Assembly: GCA_021821185.1 (NCBI GenBank) | Contig: JAKACU010000024.1 | Coordinates: 1 to 22,733 of the forward strand | DNA length: 22,733 nucleotides | Direction: 5' to 3' | From: Bacillota bacterium | Lineage (GTDB): Bacteria > Bacillota > Bacilli > Alicyclobacillales > SLC66 | In this document: one piece after another, positions 16,115 to 22,733 of the stretch | Numbering within the stretch: the first letter of the stretch is position 1 | How the letters are laid out: the number at the start of each line of letters is the position of its first letter | The notes under the pieces: model-generated | What the model was told of the DNA's origin: nothing | The model's database searches: none | The model's input: the letters and a program-made list of their open reading frames with translations, nothing else | Made by a program: the position numbers and the translations under genes

Positions 16115-18092
16115 TTTTTATAACCTGCCTTTTTGCCTTATCTTGACGTCTTTTTTCCGGCCATAGACTCACAAAGGTACCAACGATATACAAGTAGCCA
16201 CCCGCCCAAATGAAACTAACCAAGGGATTAAGGTGCACCTCAAAGAGCGCCTGACCCGTCTGATTATCTGTCCCATCTAAAACAATATAGAGGTCAGTCC
16301 ATGGTGTGCTATACAGTGCCATATCAGAAGAAGGAGATTGACCATTGTCATAAAACTCGACTGCAGGCTGCAACACGCCCAATGAGTTGCCTTGTGCTGT
16401 ATAAACCACCATCTCAGCTGATAACACAACTTTCCCAGATTTTTGGCTCGTTTGTAATCCATGGTACAACAGCACATAGTCACCGATTGCCACAGAAGCT
16501 CCTGGTCTTAAATTGATGGTAACCTGTTGACTATAACCTCCGGTGCTTGCAAACCCGATCACCATCACAATCACAGCCAAATGGACGATGTAGCCGCCAT
16601 ATCGCCTGCGATTTTTACCGATCATGCGAATCAGTGATATGACTGCCGTCTCACTGGTCATGCGCATACGTGCGTTGACCCCGCGCCAAAACTCCGACAG
16701 GATCGTCCAAACGACAAAGCTTGCCGCAAAGTACGAGGCCAACGACAACGGATTTCTATAGCCAAGAAAGAAAATGACCATCACGATGATCAATGCCACA
16801 ATAGCCGGAGGCAGCAGAGATTTGCCTAAGTTCTCGAGGCTTGAACATCGCCAAGCCACCACAGGACCTATGGCCATCAACAAAATTAGAACAACCCCGA
16901 TTGGCAGAACGACGGTATCATAAAAAGGTGCACTCACCATCATTTGTGTACCTGTCACTGCTTCTGTGACAAGGGGAAATACCGTGCCCCAAAAAACGGC
17001 AAAAAGAGCACCAATGAATAGGACATTATTTAACAAAAATCCTGTTTCCTTGGACACGATCGCTTCAAATTTGGCGTCAGCTTTCAGATACGAAAAGCGC
17101 CAAACGATGATCACCGTACTAAATATCAGCATCATTCCCACAAAAGACATGAATAGCGTGCCCATGGGGCCATTCGAGAACGAATGGATGGACCACAGCA
17201 TGCCTCCTCGCGTCAAGGCCGTTCCAAAGAGCGTCAGTAAGAAGGTCAGCGAGATCAAGATGACATTCCATGCTTTAAGCATACCTTTACGTTCCTGAAT
17301 CATAGCCGAATGCAAAAAAGCAGTCGCAGCAAGCCACGGCATTAGCGCTGCATTTTCAATGGGATCCCATGACCAGTAGCCACCCCATCCAAGTTCTTCA
17401 TAGGACCAATGTGCACCATAGATAATGCCGCAACTTAAAAACAACCACGATATCAATGTCCAACGCCTTGTAACGCGAAGCCAGGTGGCATCCGTCCGTT
17501 TGAGAATGAGAGCTGCCATCGCATAAGCAAACGGAATAAGGAAACCAATATATCCGAGATATAAGTTAACAGGATGCACTGTCATACCAGGGTTTTGAAG
17601 TAGAGCATTCAGGCCATTGCCATTTAAAGGCGTGTAGGGCAGCGTATCAAACGGATTGGCAACTCTATTGATAATGACGGCAAAAAAGGTCATCACAAAG
17701 GCCATGATAGCCGTCACAATGGGATGCATCTGTTCACTACCTTCGTGTGTGGTGAACCGTACAACCAAGAGATACACGCTCATAATCAAAAGCCAAAAGA
17801 GTAGCGACCCTGCGTCCCCGCCCCAAAAAGCAGCGATCCGATACAACATCTCTAAACCCCGACTCGTATATTCCGCTACATACGTGTAATGAAAATTTAA
17901 GGAAACCAAAAGTTCAATAAGCGCACCAGATGCTATCGCAACAAGCACAAATTGCAAAACGACAGCCGCTTTTGCGGAGGCCTGCAAACGTTTATTTTTC
18001 GTCACCACGCCGAACGTAGAAGCAAGAAATACATAGGGCACAACAAACATAGAAAGAAATAGCGCAGCACGCCCTATATCTCCGACAAGCAT
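16104..18092 (-). CDS. ccmF: Cytochrome c haem lyase CcmF
   Basis: A 662-residue polytopic membrane protein of the expected length (E. coli 647). It takes haem from CcmE and attaches it to CxxCH motifs of apocytochrome. The WWD motif reads ELGWGGYWSWDPIENAALMPW (residues 233-253). All four haem histidines known from E. coli CcmF have counterparts: H173 (TVHPVNLYLGYIGF), H261 (AFLHSAM), H303 (SIHSFS) and H504 (YIVHLAV). A soluble loop sits near the C-terminus before a last TM helix. ATG 18092 is 12 bases from AAAGGAGG, a long but usable spacing. It lies 18 bases after ccmE. Confidence 0.95.
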   Translation of the reverse strand: MLVGDIGRAALFLSMFVVPYVFLASTFGVVTKNKRLQASAKAAVVLQFVLVAIASGALIELLVSLNFHYTYVAEYTSRGLEMLYRIAAFWGGDAGSLLFWLLIMSVYLLVVRFTTHEGSEQMHPIVTAIMAFVMTFFAVIINRVANPFDTLPYTPLNGNGLNALLQNPGMTVHPVNLYLGYIGFLIPFAYAMAALILKRTDATWLRVTRRWTLISWLFLSCGIIYGAHWSYEELGWGGYWSWDPIENAALMPWLAATAFLHSAMIQERKGMLKAWNVILISLTFLLTLFGTALTRGGMLWSIHSFSNGPMGTLFMSFVGMMLIFSTVIIVWRFSYLKADAKFEAIVSKETGFLLNNVLFIGALFAVFWGTVFPLVTEAVTGTQMMVSAPFYDTVVLPIGVVLILLMAIGPVVAWRCSSLENLGKSLLPPAIVALIIVMVIFFLGYRNPLSLASYFAASFVVWTILSEFWRGVNARMRMTSETAVISLIRMIGKNRRRYGGYIVHLAVIVMVIGFASTGGYSQQVTINLRPGASVAIGDYVLLYHGLQTSQKSGKVVLSAEMVVYTAQGNSLGVLQPAVEFYDNGQSPSSDMALYSTPWTDLYIVLDGTDNQTGQALFEVHLNPLVSFIWAGGYLYIVGTFVSLWPEKRRQDKAKRQVIKNAI

Positions 18093-18110
18093 CGAATGAG
18101 TCGACCTCCT

Positions 18111-18521
18111 TTACGTATTTTTTGTCGGAGCTTTAGCTTCGTACTTTGAGGGGCACTTGATCTCAAGATTGGTCGCCGTAAGCGTTCCAGCATTCATCGT
18201 ACCGGTGACAATAACGGGCCATCCATTGGAAAAATCTTGCGGCCTCGCGCCATGGTATTTGACAACGAGAGTCTGCTGACCAACTTTATCTTTGATGGCA
18301 AATTGCAACGCTTCCGTAGAAGAGTTCCAGACAACGCTGTTCGCGACGATATTGCCACTCACCGTCACTGTCGAAAAAGGTGATGGGTTACTTGTAAGTG
18401 CCTGTTGAACGGTTAAATAATAACTTGTGGAACGAGCTGCTCCAACTCCAATCAGCGAGGCAATCACGATAATGACGAGTACAAATGCCAGCCATAATCG
18501 CACTCTAAGTGATTTGGCCAA
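18111..18521 (-). CDS. ccmE: Haem chaperone CcmE, CxxxY variant
   Basis: A 136-residue protein with an N-terminal membrane anchor (residues 9-29) and a beta-barrel (OB fold) domain facing outward. It carries haem from CcmC to CcmF. The haem-binding motif is CPSKY (C123 to Y127) where most CcmE have HxxxY. This cysteine form is known from archaea and some anaerobes such as Desulfovibrio, in a System I variant noted for lacking CcmH. TTG 18521 is the start, 6 bases after GGAGGG. It follows the ccmH-like gene by 15 bases. Confidence 0.92.
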   Translation of the reverse strand: MAKSLRVRLWLAFVLVIIVIASLIGVGAARSTSYYLTVQQALTSNPSPFSTVTVSGNIVANSVVWNSSTEALQFAIKDKVGQQTLVVKYHGARPQDFSNGWPVIVTGTMNAGTLTATNLEIKCPSKYEAKAPTKNT

Positions 18522-18536
18522 AACTATCCCTCCGCA

Positions 18537-19010
18537 TTATATATACTTGTCCAGATATTGATCAGATGGATTGGCTTGCAACGTTTGTTCTACATTTTGT
18601 TGTAACGAACGATTTACCCGAACCCGCAAGGTCCAAAGCACAAAGATGAGCAAAATGACCAAAATGACGAAAGGAAATATCCACACGGTAGCACCGATTC
18701 CTTGCCATGTGGGATCTGCCAACACGGATGGCCCATATTGTTCTTGCATATGTTTTATAATTTGCGCTTTCGTTGCCCCTTGATTTAACATCCGACTAAT
18801 CTCATCTCGGATCACCCATGCGCTTGACACTGTCGAGCTAGCCACGGTTTGCGTAGTCGTATCTCCCGGTGCATGTAGTTCAGATGCGATCGACCATAAG
18901 GCACTTTGCCCCTTAGAACCTGACAAAGCATAGTGCATAAAAGTCACAAAGAGAGAAATAAGAAGCACGAAGCAAAGTGATATAAATGCCAGTATGCGTT
19001 TTGCAATCAC
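18537..19010 (-). CDS. ccmH: CcmH-like protein lacking the redox cysteines
   Basis: A 157-residue protein with an N-terminal TM helix (residues about 4-27), a three-helix domain facing outward and a C-terminal TM helix (about 108-130). The helical domain follows CcmH closely: ASELHAPGD, then ISRMLNQGATKAQIIKHMQEQYG, then the second membrane helix. CcmH normally has LRCxxC at the start of this domain to reduce apocytochrome thiols. Here the positions read LHAPGD (45-50), so both cysteines are absent; the only Cys is C13 in the first TM helix. Start GTG 19010 is 9 bases after GGAGGA; the frame is open further upstream. First gene of the ccm operon. Confidence 0.75.
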   Translation of the reverse strand: MIAKRILAFISLCFVLLISLFVTFMHYALSGSKGQSALWSIASELHAPGDTTTQTVASSTVSSAWVIRDEISRMLNQGATKAQIIKHMQEQYGPSVLADPTWQGIGATVWIFPFVILVILLIFVLWTLRVRVNRSLQQNVEQTLQANPSDQYLDKYI

Positions 19011-19062
19011 TTTATTGGGTCCTCCGAATTTGAAAGTCAAGTATCCATTCGATTCTTATATC

Positions 19063-19068
19063 ATTATA
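19063..19068 (-). promoter_or_regulatory. Candidate -10 box of the ccm operon
   Basis: A perfect TATAAT on the minus strand about 52 bases before the ccmH-like start. The sequence 17 bases upstream (CCCTGC) is a poor -35, so this may need an activator. A 6-bp inverted repeat (CAGGGC 19087-19092, GCCCTG 19113-19118) lies just upstream, between the divergent DUF1540 and ccm genes. Confidence 0.4.
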
Positions 19069-19195
19069 CTGGAACCCAGCGCGTTGCAGGGCAATGCCAT
19101 AAAAAATCCTAGGCCCTGTCACCAATCTGTTACTTGTGTGTATCTTGCATATGCTACAACCACTATGCAAACGCTACGTTAAGGAGGTGCTTGCC

Positions 19196-19366
19196 ATGCC
19201 ATCAGCCGTAAAATGCGAAGTGGAAGAATGTGTATATAACGACAAATTGCATTGCAGTGCAGAAGCCATCTTGGTACAGACCAACGGCAATGCTATCGTA
19301 GGTACGGAGCGAGGAACTTTATGTGCCACCTTCTCCTATCAGCGTCCCGAAAAAAAGAGCACCTAA
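19196..19366 (+). CDS. DUF1540 cysteine-rich miniprotein
   Basis: A 56-residue protein with four cysteines at residues 7, 12, 20 and 43 in the DUF1540 arrangement (VKCxVxxCxYNxxxxCxAxxI... followed by TLCATF). The spacing suggests a metal site, probably zinc, but none has been shown in the family that I know of. The gene is widespread in Bacillota. ATG 19196 follows AAGGAGGT by 7 bases. It is transcribed alone, divergent from the ccm operon; a functional link to that operon is not supported. Confidence 0.88.
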   Translation: MPSAVKCEVEECVYNDKLHCSAEAILVQTNGNAIVGTERGTLCATFSYQRPEKKST

Positions 19367-19423
19367 ATAACATATCGGGACCAGCGCAAGGTTGAATGAC
19401 GATGAAATTGATCTACGAAGAGT

Positions 19424-19466
19424 AAGTTAGGGCGCCCGAAAAGATATCCTCGAGCGCCCGTAACTT
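19424..19466. terminator. Hairpin between convergent DUF1540 and isomerase genes
   Basis: AAGTTAGGGCGC (19424-19435) pairs with GCGCCCGTAACTT (19454-19466) with a single bulged G. It lies between convergent genes, where a terminator is expected. The T-tracts are short on both strands, so the call is less certain than the others. Confidence 0.6.
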
Positions 19467-19476
19467 TAGGCTCATT

Positions 19477-20445
19477 TTAGGCCCACCATATTTCAGTATT
19501 TTTTTCTTTGATCAATAATTTTTGTAAAAAAGCGACTGCTTTTTGAAAGCCTTCCCTAACGGACATCAGACTATCTTCATGTTCAATACTAATAGCGCCG
19601 TCATAACCAGCGAGTTGCAACGCACTTAGGATATCGCGCCACACTTGTTCTCCATGGCCATAGCCCACCGTCCGGAAAATCCAAGATCGATTGCTTTCAT
19701 CACGATAGCTTTTTGTATCAAGTACGCCATTCACTTTGATATTCGCTTCATCAAACCCCGTGTCTTTGGCGTGAAAGTGGAAAAGTGCACCGGAGTTCGC
19801 CAGTACCTTAATAGCAGACACGGGGTCGATGCCTTGCCAGAACAAATGACTAGGATCGAAATTGATCCCGATCTGTTCCCCTGCTTGCTCGCGCAATCGA
19901 AGCATAGTTTCGGTGTTATAGACAACAAACCCTGGGTGCGCCTCTAAGCCCACTTGAACACCATGTGCTTTTACAAAGGCATTTTGTTCATGCCAGTAAG
20001 GGATCACTTTGTTATCCCATTGCCAAGCAAGGACTTTACTAAAGTCATCTGGCCATGCGCAAGTGACCCAAACAGGGTTTTGCGATGATTCAGATTCGCC
20101 TGGGCAACCGGAAAAGGTGACCACCGTTTTGACACCCAAACGCTCCGCAAGCAACACGGTATCTTCAAAAACTTTATGGTCTCTTCGGGCAATTTCTTTG
20201 TTAGGATGCAAAGGGTTGCCATGGCAACTCAGTGCGCTGATCTCAAGACCACGATCGCGAATAGCTCGCTCAAAAACCTCTAATTTAGTCTTATCCGAGA
20301 GCAGTTCAGCGGGTTTGCAATGAGCATCATTCGTATACCCTCCCGTCCCGATTTCGACAGTTTGCAAACCACTTTGTACCACATAATCTAAAGCCTCTTC
20401 AAATGGCATCTTAGCAAACAACACCATAAGTACGCCGAGTTTCAT
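19477..20445 (-). CDS. Sugar phosphate isomerase/epimerase-like TIM-barrel protein
   Basis: A 322-residue protein of the xylose-isomerase-like/AP endonuclease 2 TIM-barrel superfamily (PF01261). The metal ligands are visible as E168 (LEAHPGF), D197 (NFDPSHLFWQG), H225 (HFHAKD) and E288 (SIEHEDS). The stretches VEIGTGGY, SALSCHGNPLHP, TFSGCPG and NRSWIFRTVGYGH are typical of one tightly conserved subfamily found next to sugar and inositol genes. The precise substrate is unknown. Start ATG 20445 follows GAGGAG by 8 bases; the GTG at 20454 falls inside the SD. It has its own promoter directly after the MFS stop. Confidence 0.88.
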   Translation of the reverse strand: MKLGVLMVLFAKMPFEEALDYVVQSGLQTVEIGTGGYTNDAHCKPAELLSDKTKLEVFERAIRDRGLEISALSCHGNPLHPNKEIARRDHKVFEDTVLLAERLGVKTVVTFSGCPGESESSQNPVWVTCAWPDDFSKVLAWQWDNKVIPYWHEQNAFVKAHGVQVGLEAHPGFVVYNTETMLRLREQAGEQIGINFDPSHLFWQGIDPVSAIKVLANSGALFHFHAKDTGFDEANIKVNGVLDTKSYRDESNRSWIFRTVGYGHGEQVWRDILSALQLAGYDGAISIEHEDSLMSVREGFQKAVAFLQKLLIKEKNTEIWWA

Positions 20446-20475
20446 AGGCAACACTCCTCAAAGTCTTTGAACTTT

Positions 20476-20505
20476 ACTATACGCTTTAAGAAAGCGTATT
20501 CGCAA
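20476..20505 (-). promoter_or_regulatory. Isomerase promoter with a dyad filling the spacer
   Basis: On the minus strand TTGCGA (20500-20505) and TATAGT (20476-20481) are 18 bases apart. A perfect 9-bp inverted repeat, ATACGCTTT (20479-20487) and AAAGCGTAT (20491-20499), fills the spacer and touches the -10. This is typical of a repressor operator. It could also act as a hairpin after the MFS gene, but there is no T-tract. Confidence 0.5.
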
Positions 20506-21984
20506 TTATTTTAAACCCTCAAGGTGATGCGGTAGCCACAAGACAACGATTAGTCCGGCAATGGCAAGAACGGAAAGCGACAAATAAACGCCGTGCAGTC
20601 CATAGGCCAAACCCTGCTGCATGGGGAATAAAATATCATGTGGCAACAATCTCGCTGTCTGCGGCGTAAGGATACGATTAATCCCTGTCCCGAGTAAACC
20701 TCGCGCTGCGGGATGCATGGTGGCATAAGAAAGCAGGGATTGATTAAACCACGTTCCAAAAGCAGCAACACCAATGGTCTGTCCAAGCGTACGCATAAAT
20801 TGATTCGATGCAGTAGCCGTTCCGCGAAGATTCCATTCGACGCCGGATTGCACTAAGACGGTGAATGCTGTCATGGAAAACCCAAAGCCAAAACCAACGA
20901 TCAGCATCACAACAACCAATTGCCATTGTGGAGACCCAATGGTGACAAGTGATAGCCACACGGTGCCAAAAAGTAGTGCGACCATGCCAAATAGCGTAGT
21001 CCTCTTTGCTCCTAACTTCAGCATGAGTCGGCCCCCGATGGTTGCACCAAGCGGCCAGCCAATCGACATAGGAGCAAGTGTCAAACCGGAACTCGTGGCA
21101 CTGTGCATCAATATTCCCTGAATCCAAAGCGGCAAATAGGCGCTTAATCCGATCAAAATTCCGCTCGCAAGAAAGCTCGCTATATTAGAGACAGAGATGA
21201 TCCTTAAGCGAAACAGTGACAATGGAAGCATGGGCTCCTTAGCATGAGTTTCGATAATAAAAAAGAGTACGACAAATAAGATGGCAATAGTAAATAACCC
21301 CAACAACGTGGGTGAAGACCATGCATACGTACTTCCAGCACTCAGTAAACCGTACAAAAGCGAAGTAATCCCAATCGAGAATGTGATGGCTCCAAGATAA
21401 TCGATATGTTTTTGTTTTTTCTCAAAATGCTCAAATAAAAATATCCAGATCATAATGATTGATGCAAGCCCAGCAGGAACATTGATATAAAAAATCCAAC
21501 GCCATGTCAGATGATCAACGAAAAAGCCTCCAACAAGTGGCCCCAAGATACCTGATATACCCCAAACAGCACTAAACAAACCTTGAATCTGTGCACGCTG
21601 TCGCAACTCATACAGGTCACCTATAATTGTCAGAGTAATTGGGAAGACAGCACCAGCACCGATCCCTTGAAAAGCGCGAAACCAGATCAATTGATCCATC
21701 GTTTGCGACATTCCAGAAAACATGGAGCCTAGCAAAAACAGAATCGTACCGATTACAAATATGCGTTTTCTGCCAAAAAGATCGGACAATTTGCCCCAGA
21801 TAGGCGTCGTGACAGCGGTTGTCAGAAGATATACCGCAAAAACCCAACTGAAAATCTTTAAACCACCCAGATCGCTTACTATCGTGGGCATGGCGGTACT
21901 GACAACGGTGCTGTCCATAGCCGTCAAAAATGTGGCCACCATAACTGCGATGGTGACATTTCTTCGATTGGTTGTGTGGTGCAT
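20506..21984 (-). CDS. DHA2 family MFS multidrug-type exporter
   Basis: A 492-residue protein with 14 predicted transmembrane helices, the size of the DHA2 drug:H+ antiporter group (EmrB/QacA). The family motif FLTAMDSTVVSTAMPTI is in helix 1 (residues 19-35). Motif A is GKLSDLFGRKR (64-74), and motif C in helix 5 reads GISGILGPLVGGFF, followed by WRWIFYINVPAG. Substrate cannot be predicted; such exporters handle drugs, cations or metabolites. ATG 21984 follows GGGGG by 7 bases. A terminator-like hairpin sits just upstream, so expression may depend on read-through from the secreted protein gene or on attenuation. Confidence 0.88.
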   Translation of the reverse strand: MHHTTNRRNVTIAVMVATFLTAMDSTVVSTAMPTIVSDLGGLKIFSWVFAVYLLTTAVTTPIWGKLSDLFGRKRIFVIGTILFLLGSMFSGMSQTMDQLIWFRAFQGIGAGAVFPITLTIIGDLYELRQRAQIQGLFSAVWGISGILGPLVGGFFVDHLTWRWIFYINVPAGLASIIMIWIFLFEHFEKKQKHIDYLGAITFSIGITSLLYGLLSAGSTYAWSSPTLLGLFTIAILFVVLFFIIETHAKEPMLPLSLFRLRIISVSNIASFLASGILIGLSAYLPLWIQGILMHSATSSGLTLAPMSIGWPLGATIGGRLMLKLGAKRTTLFGMVALLFGTVWLSLVTIGSPQWQLVVVMLIVGFGFGFSMTAFTVLVQSGVEWNLRGTATASNQFMRTLGQTIGVAAFGTWFNQSLLSYATMHPAARGLLGTGINRILTPQTARLLPHDILFPMQQGLAYGLHGVYLSLSVLAIAGLIVVLWLPHHLEGLK

Positions 21985-21997
21985 ATCTCATCCCCCA

Positions 21998-22052
21998 ATG
22001 ATGCAAAAAACCGGGTCCCATAAGGTATGCCCATGGGATAACCCGGCATCAT
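21998..22052 (-). terminator. Terminator or attenuator between the secreted protein gene and MFS gene
   Basis: On the minus strand, ACCCGG and ATGGGA-type arms (22033-22046 with 22011-22021) form a strong hairpin followed by a run of six T (22005-22010). An outer pair, ATGATGC/GCATCAT (22046-22052 and 21998-22004), encloses hairpin and T-tract. The end of this dyad is only about 13 bases before the MFS start and next to its SD. Confidence 0.75.
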
Positions 22053-22073
22053 GGTCTGTCTTGAAAAATTCGA

Positions 22074-22559
22074 TCAACCGCTCAGTGGTACAGAAACTGT
22101 TCCCGAGTAAAGGCCTAGTGCGCTCCCAATCATTTCCCAGTCCGAATGGTCATGAATCGCATGTCGAAAGTTTACGAGGGATAAAATGATTCTTCGATTG
22201 ATCGCATAAACGATAGGTTTACCCAGGTTGTTTTTTATCACTGCAAAATAAAACTTCTGATGAGGTGCCCCAGGGTTTACAAACTGCCCCAATTCACATG
22301 GTCCTTCACTATGAAGCAAGGTATCCAAATGATGAATAAAATGTGACTCCTGTACAACACTCCATTTCGCACCACTTATATGCAAATTTTCATACAATGT
22401 CAGAGGAGATGCATTAAGCAATTGCACATCTTTTGGCCAAGGCATAGTCGGTACTGATGCCGAACCACCTTTCGCGAAGGCAGGCAAAGGTGATAAAGTA
22501 AGTCCAACAAGCAAAAAACCACATAACACGTTGATAGGTCTACGAAAAATCGCGTGCAT
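22074..22559 (-). CDS. Small secreted protein, unknown
   Basis: A 161-residue protein with a clear signal peptide: basic start, hydrophobic core, cleavage after AFA at residue 29. The mature part (about 130 residues) starts KGGSASVP and shows a mixed fold; YFAVIKNNLGKPIVYAINRRIILSLVNF looks like a beta hairpin followed by a helix. It has one cysteine in the mature part. I do not recognise the family. ATG 22559 follows GAGG by 8 bases; the GTG at 22568 lies within the SD region. It is the first gene of a possible unit with the MFS exporter and has a strong promoter overlapped by a dyad. Confidence 0.7.
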   Translation of the reverse strand: MHAIFRRPINVLCGFLLVGLTLSPLPAFAKGGSASVPTMPWPKDVQLLNASPLTLYENLHISGAKWSVVQESHFIHHLDTLLHSEGPCELGQFVNPGAPHQKFYFAVIKNNLGKPIVYAINRRIILSLVNFRHAIHDHSDWEMIGSALGLYSGTVSVPLSG

Positions 22560-22580
22560 GACTACCACCTCACCTACGGC

Positions 22581-22623
22581 CGATCTGCTATTGTGTCTTT
22601 ATTATCGCCGCAATAGCAGATCG
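22581..22623. repeat. Perfect 13-bp inverted repeat over the secreted protein promoter
   Basis: CGATCTGCTATTG (22581-22593) and CAATAGCAGATCG (22611-22623) are exact inverse copies separated by 17 bases; the arm centres are 30 bp apart, about three helical turns. One arm fills most of the promoter spacer and the other covers the expected transcription start. This suggests an operator or a 5' RNA hairpin. Confidence 0.7.
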
Positions 22624-22629
22624 TGACAA
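22601..22629 (-). promoter_or_regulatory. Promoter of the secreted protein gene
   Basis: On the minus strand TTGTCA (22624-22629) and GATAAT (22601-22606) are 17 bases apart, a near-consensus sigma-A promoter. Transcription would begin about 35 bases before the ATG. Confidence 0.65.
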
Positions 22630-22687
22630 GAGACATCAGTAATTTATAAACAGGAAATTATCGATTCACAGAATGCATCGCTGCGTC

Positions 22688-22724
22688 GGGGTATCGATTG
22701 CCTGTGGCAACGATTCATCACCCC
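22688..22724. other. Hairpin at the window end
   Basis: GGGGT (22688-22692), ATCG and TTGCC pair with GGCAA, CGAT and ACCCC (to 22724), with one bulged A and a small internal mismatch, around a TGT loop. No gene can be assigned between 22630 and 22733. It may be the terminator of a gene beyond the edge; the sequence that would show a T-tract is cut off. Confidence 0.3.
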
Positions 22725-22733
22725 CATAGCTTT

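Noticed and set aside
19087..19118. CAGGGC/GCCCTG inverted repeat between ccm and DUF1540 genes
   Set aside because: Only 6 bp with a 20-base loop; not strong enough for a separate claim.
19398..19427. Nine-codon plus-strand frame starting ATGACGATG
   Set aside because: Too short, no SD, runs into the terminator hairpin.
22630..22733. Possible end of a minus-strand gene or start of a plus-strand gene at the window edge
   Set aside because: Short open stretches exist, but none has an SD or a recognisable protein motif in the bases available.

Overview
The window reads as a chromosomal segment of a low-to-middle G+C Bacillota (Firmicute), most likely a Bacilli relative such as the Alicyclobacillaceae. 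The evidence is strong Shine-Dalgarno sequences (AGGAGG-like) ahead of most genes, frequent GTG/TTG starts, small Bacilli-type proteins (DUF1540, DUF3243, DUF4855, UPF0173) and a PurBox-like operator. The taxon is an inference; no rRNA or tRNA is present. I see no mobile element, CRISPR array, tRNA or rRNA. Gene density is high and no gap between genes exceeds 300 bases.

Layout. (1) 1-2601: the start of aspartate kinase (lysC, minus strand, cut by the window edge), then a secreted DUF4855 protein with a discoidin-like domain. (2) 6202 down to 2634, minus strand: a five-gene operon with a TPR protein, an unrecognised small protein, two proteins that each carry a tandem pair of YbjQ-like domains, and a PspA/IM30-like coiled-coil protein. 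It ends in a terminator shared with the DUF4855 gene. (3) 6303-7732: a small membrane protein, a DUF3243 protein and a UPF0173 metallo-hydrolase. (4) 7879-10985: transketolase and transaldolase, overlapping by four bases, the non-oxidative pentose phosphate branch. (5) 11203-12606: an NCS1 nucleobase permease behind a clear promoter and a pair of PurR-type boxes.

(6) 19010 down to 12664, minus strand: a nine-gene cytochrome c maturation (System I) operon in the order ccmH-like, ccmE, ccmF, orf113, orf312, ccmA, ccmB, ccmC, ccmD. This is the most interesting part. CcmE has the CxxxY haem-binding variant instead of HxxxY. The CcmH-like protein has lost both cysteines of its LRCxxC motif. No CcmG thioredoxin is present. 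Two unrecognised membrane proteins with CcmI-like segments sit between ccmF and ccmA. ccmD is a 48-codon GTG-start gene. CcmABCD and CcmE would load haem onto CcmE, and CcmF would attach it to apocytochrome outside the membrane, apparently without the usual CcmG/CcmH thiol chemistry.

(7) 19196-22733: a DUF1540 cysteine-rich miniprotein, a sugar phosphate isomerase/epimerase-like TIM-barrel protein, a 14-TM DHA2-type MFS exporter and a small secreted protein. Two promoters here, plus the transketolase promoter, overlap perfect inverted repeats that look like operators. The MFS gene has a terminator-like hairpin directly ahead of its ribosome binding site.
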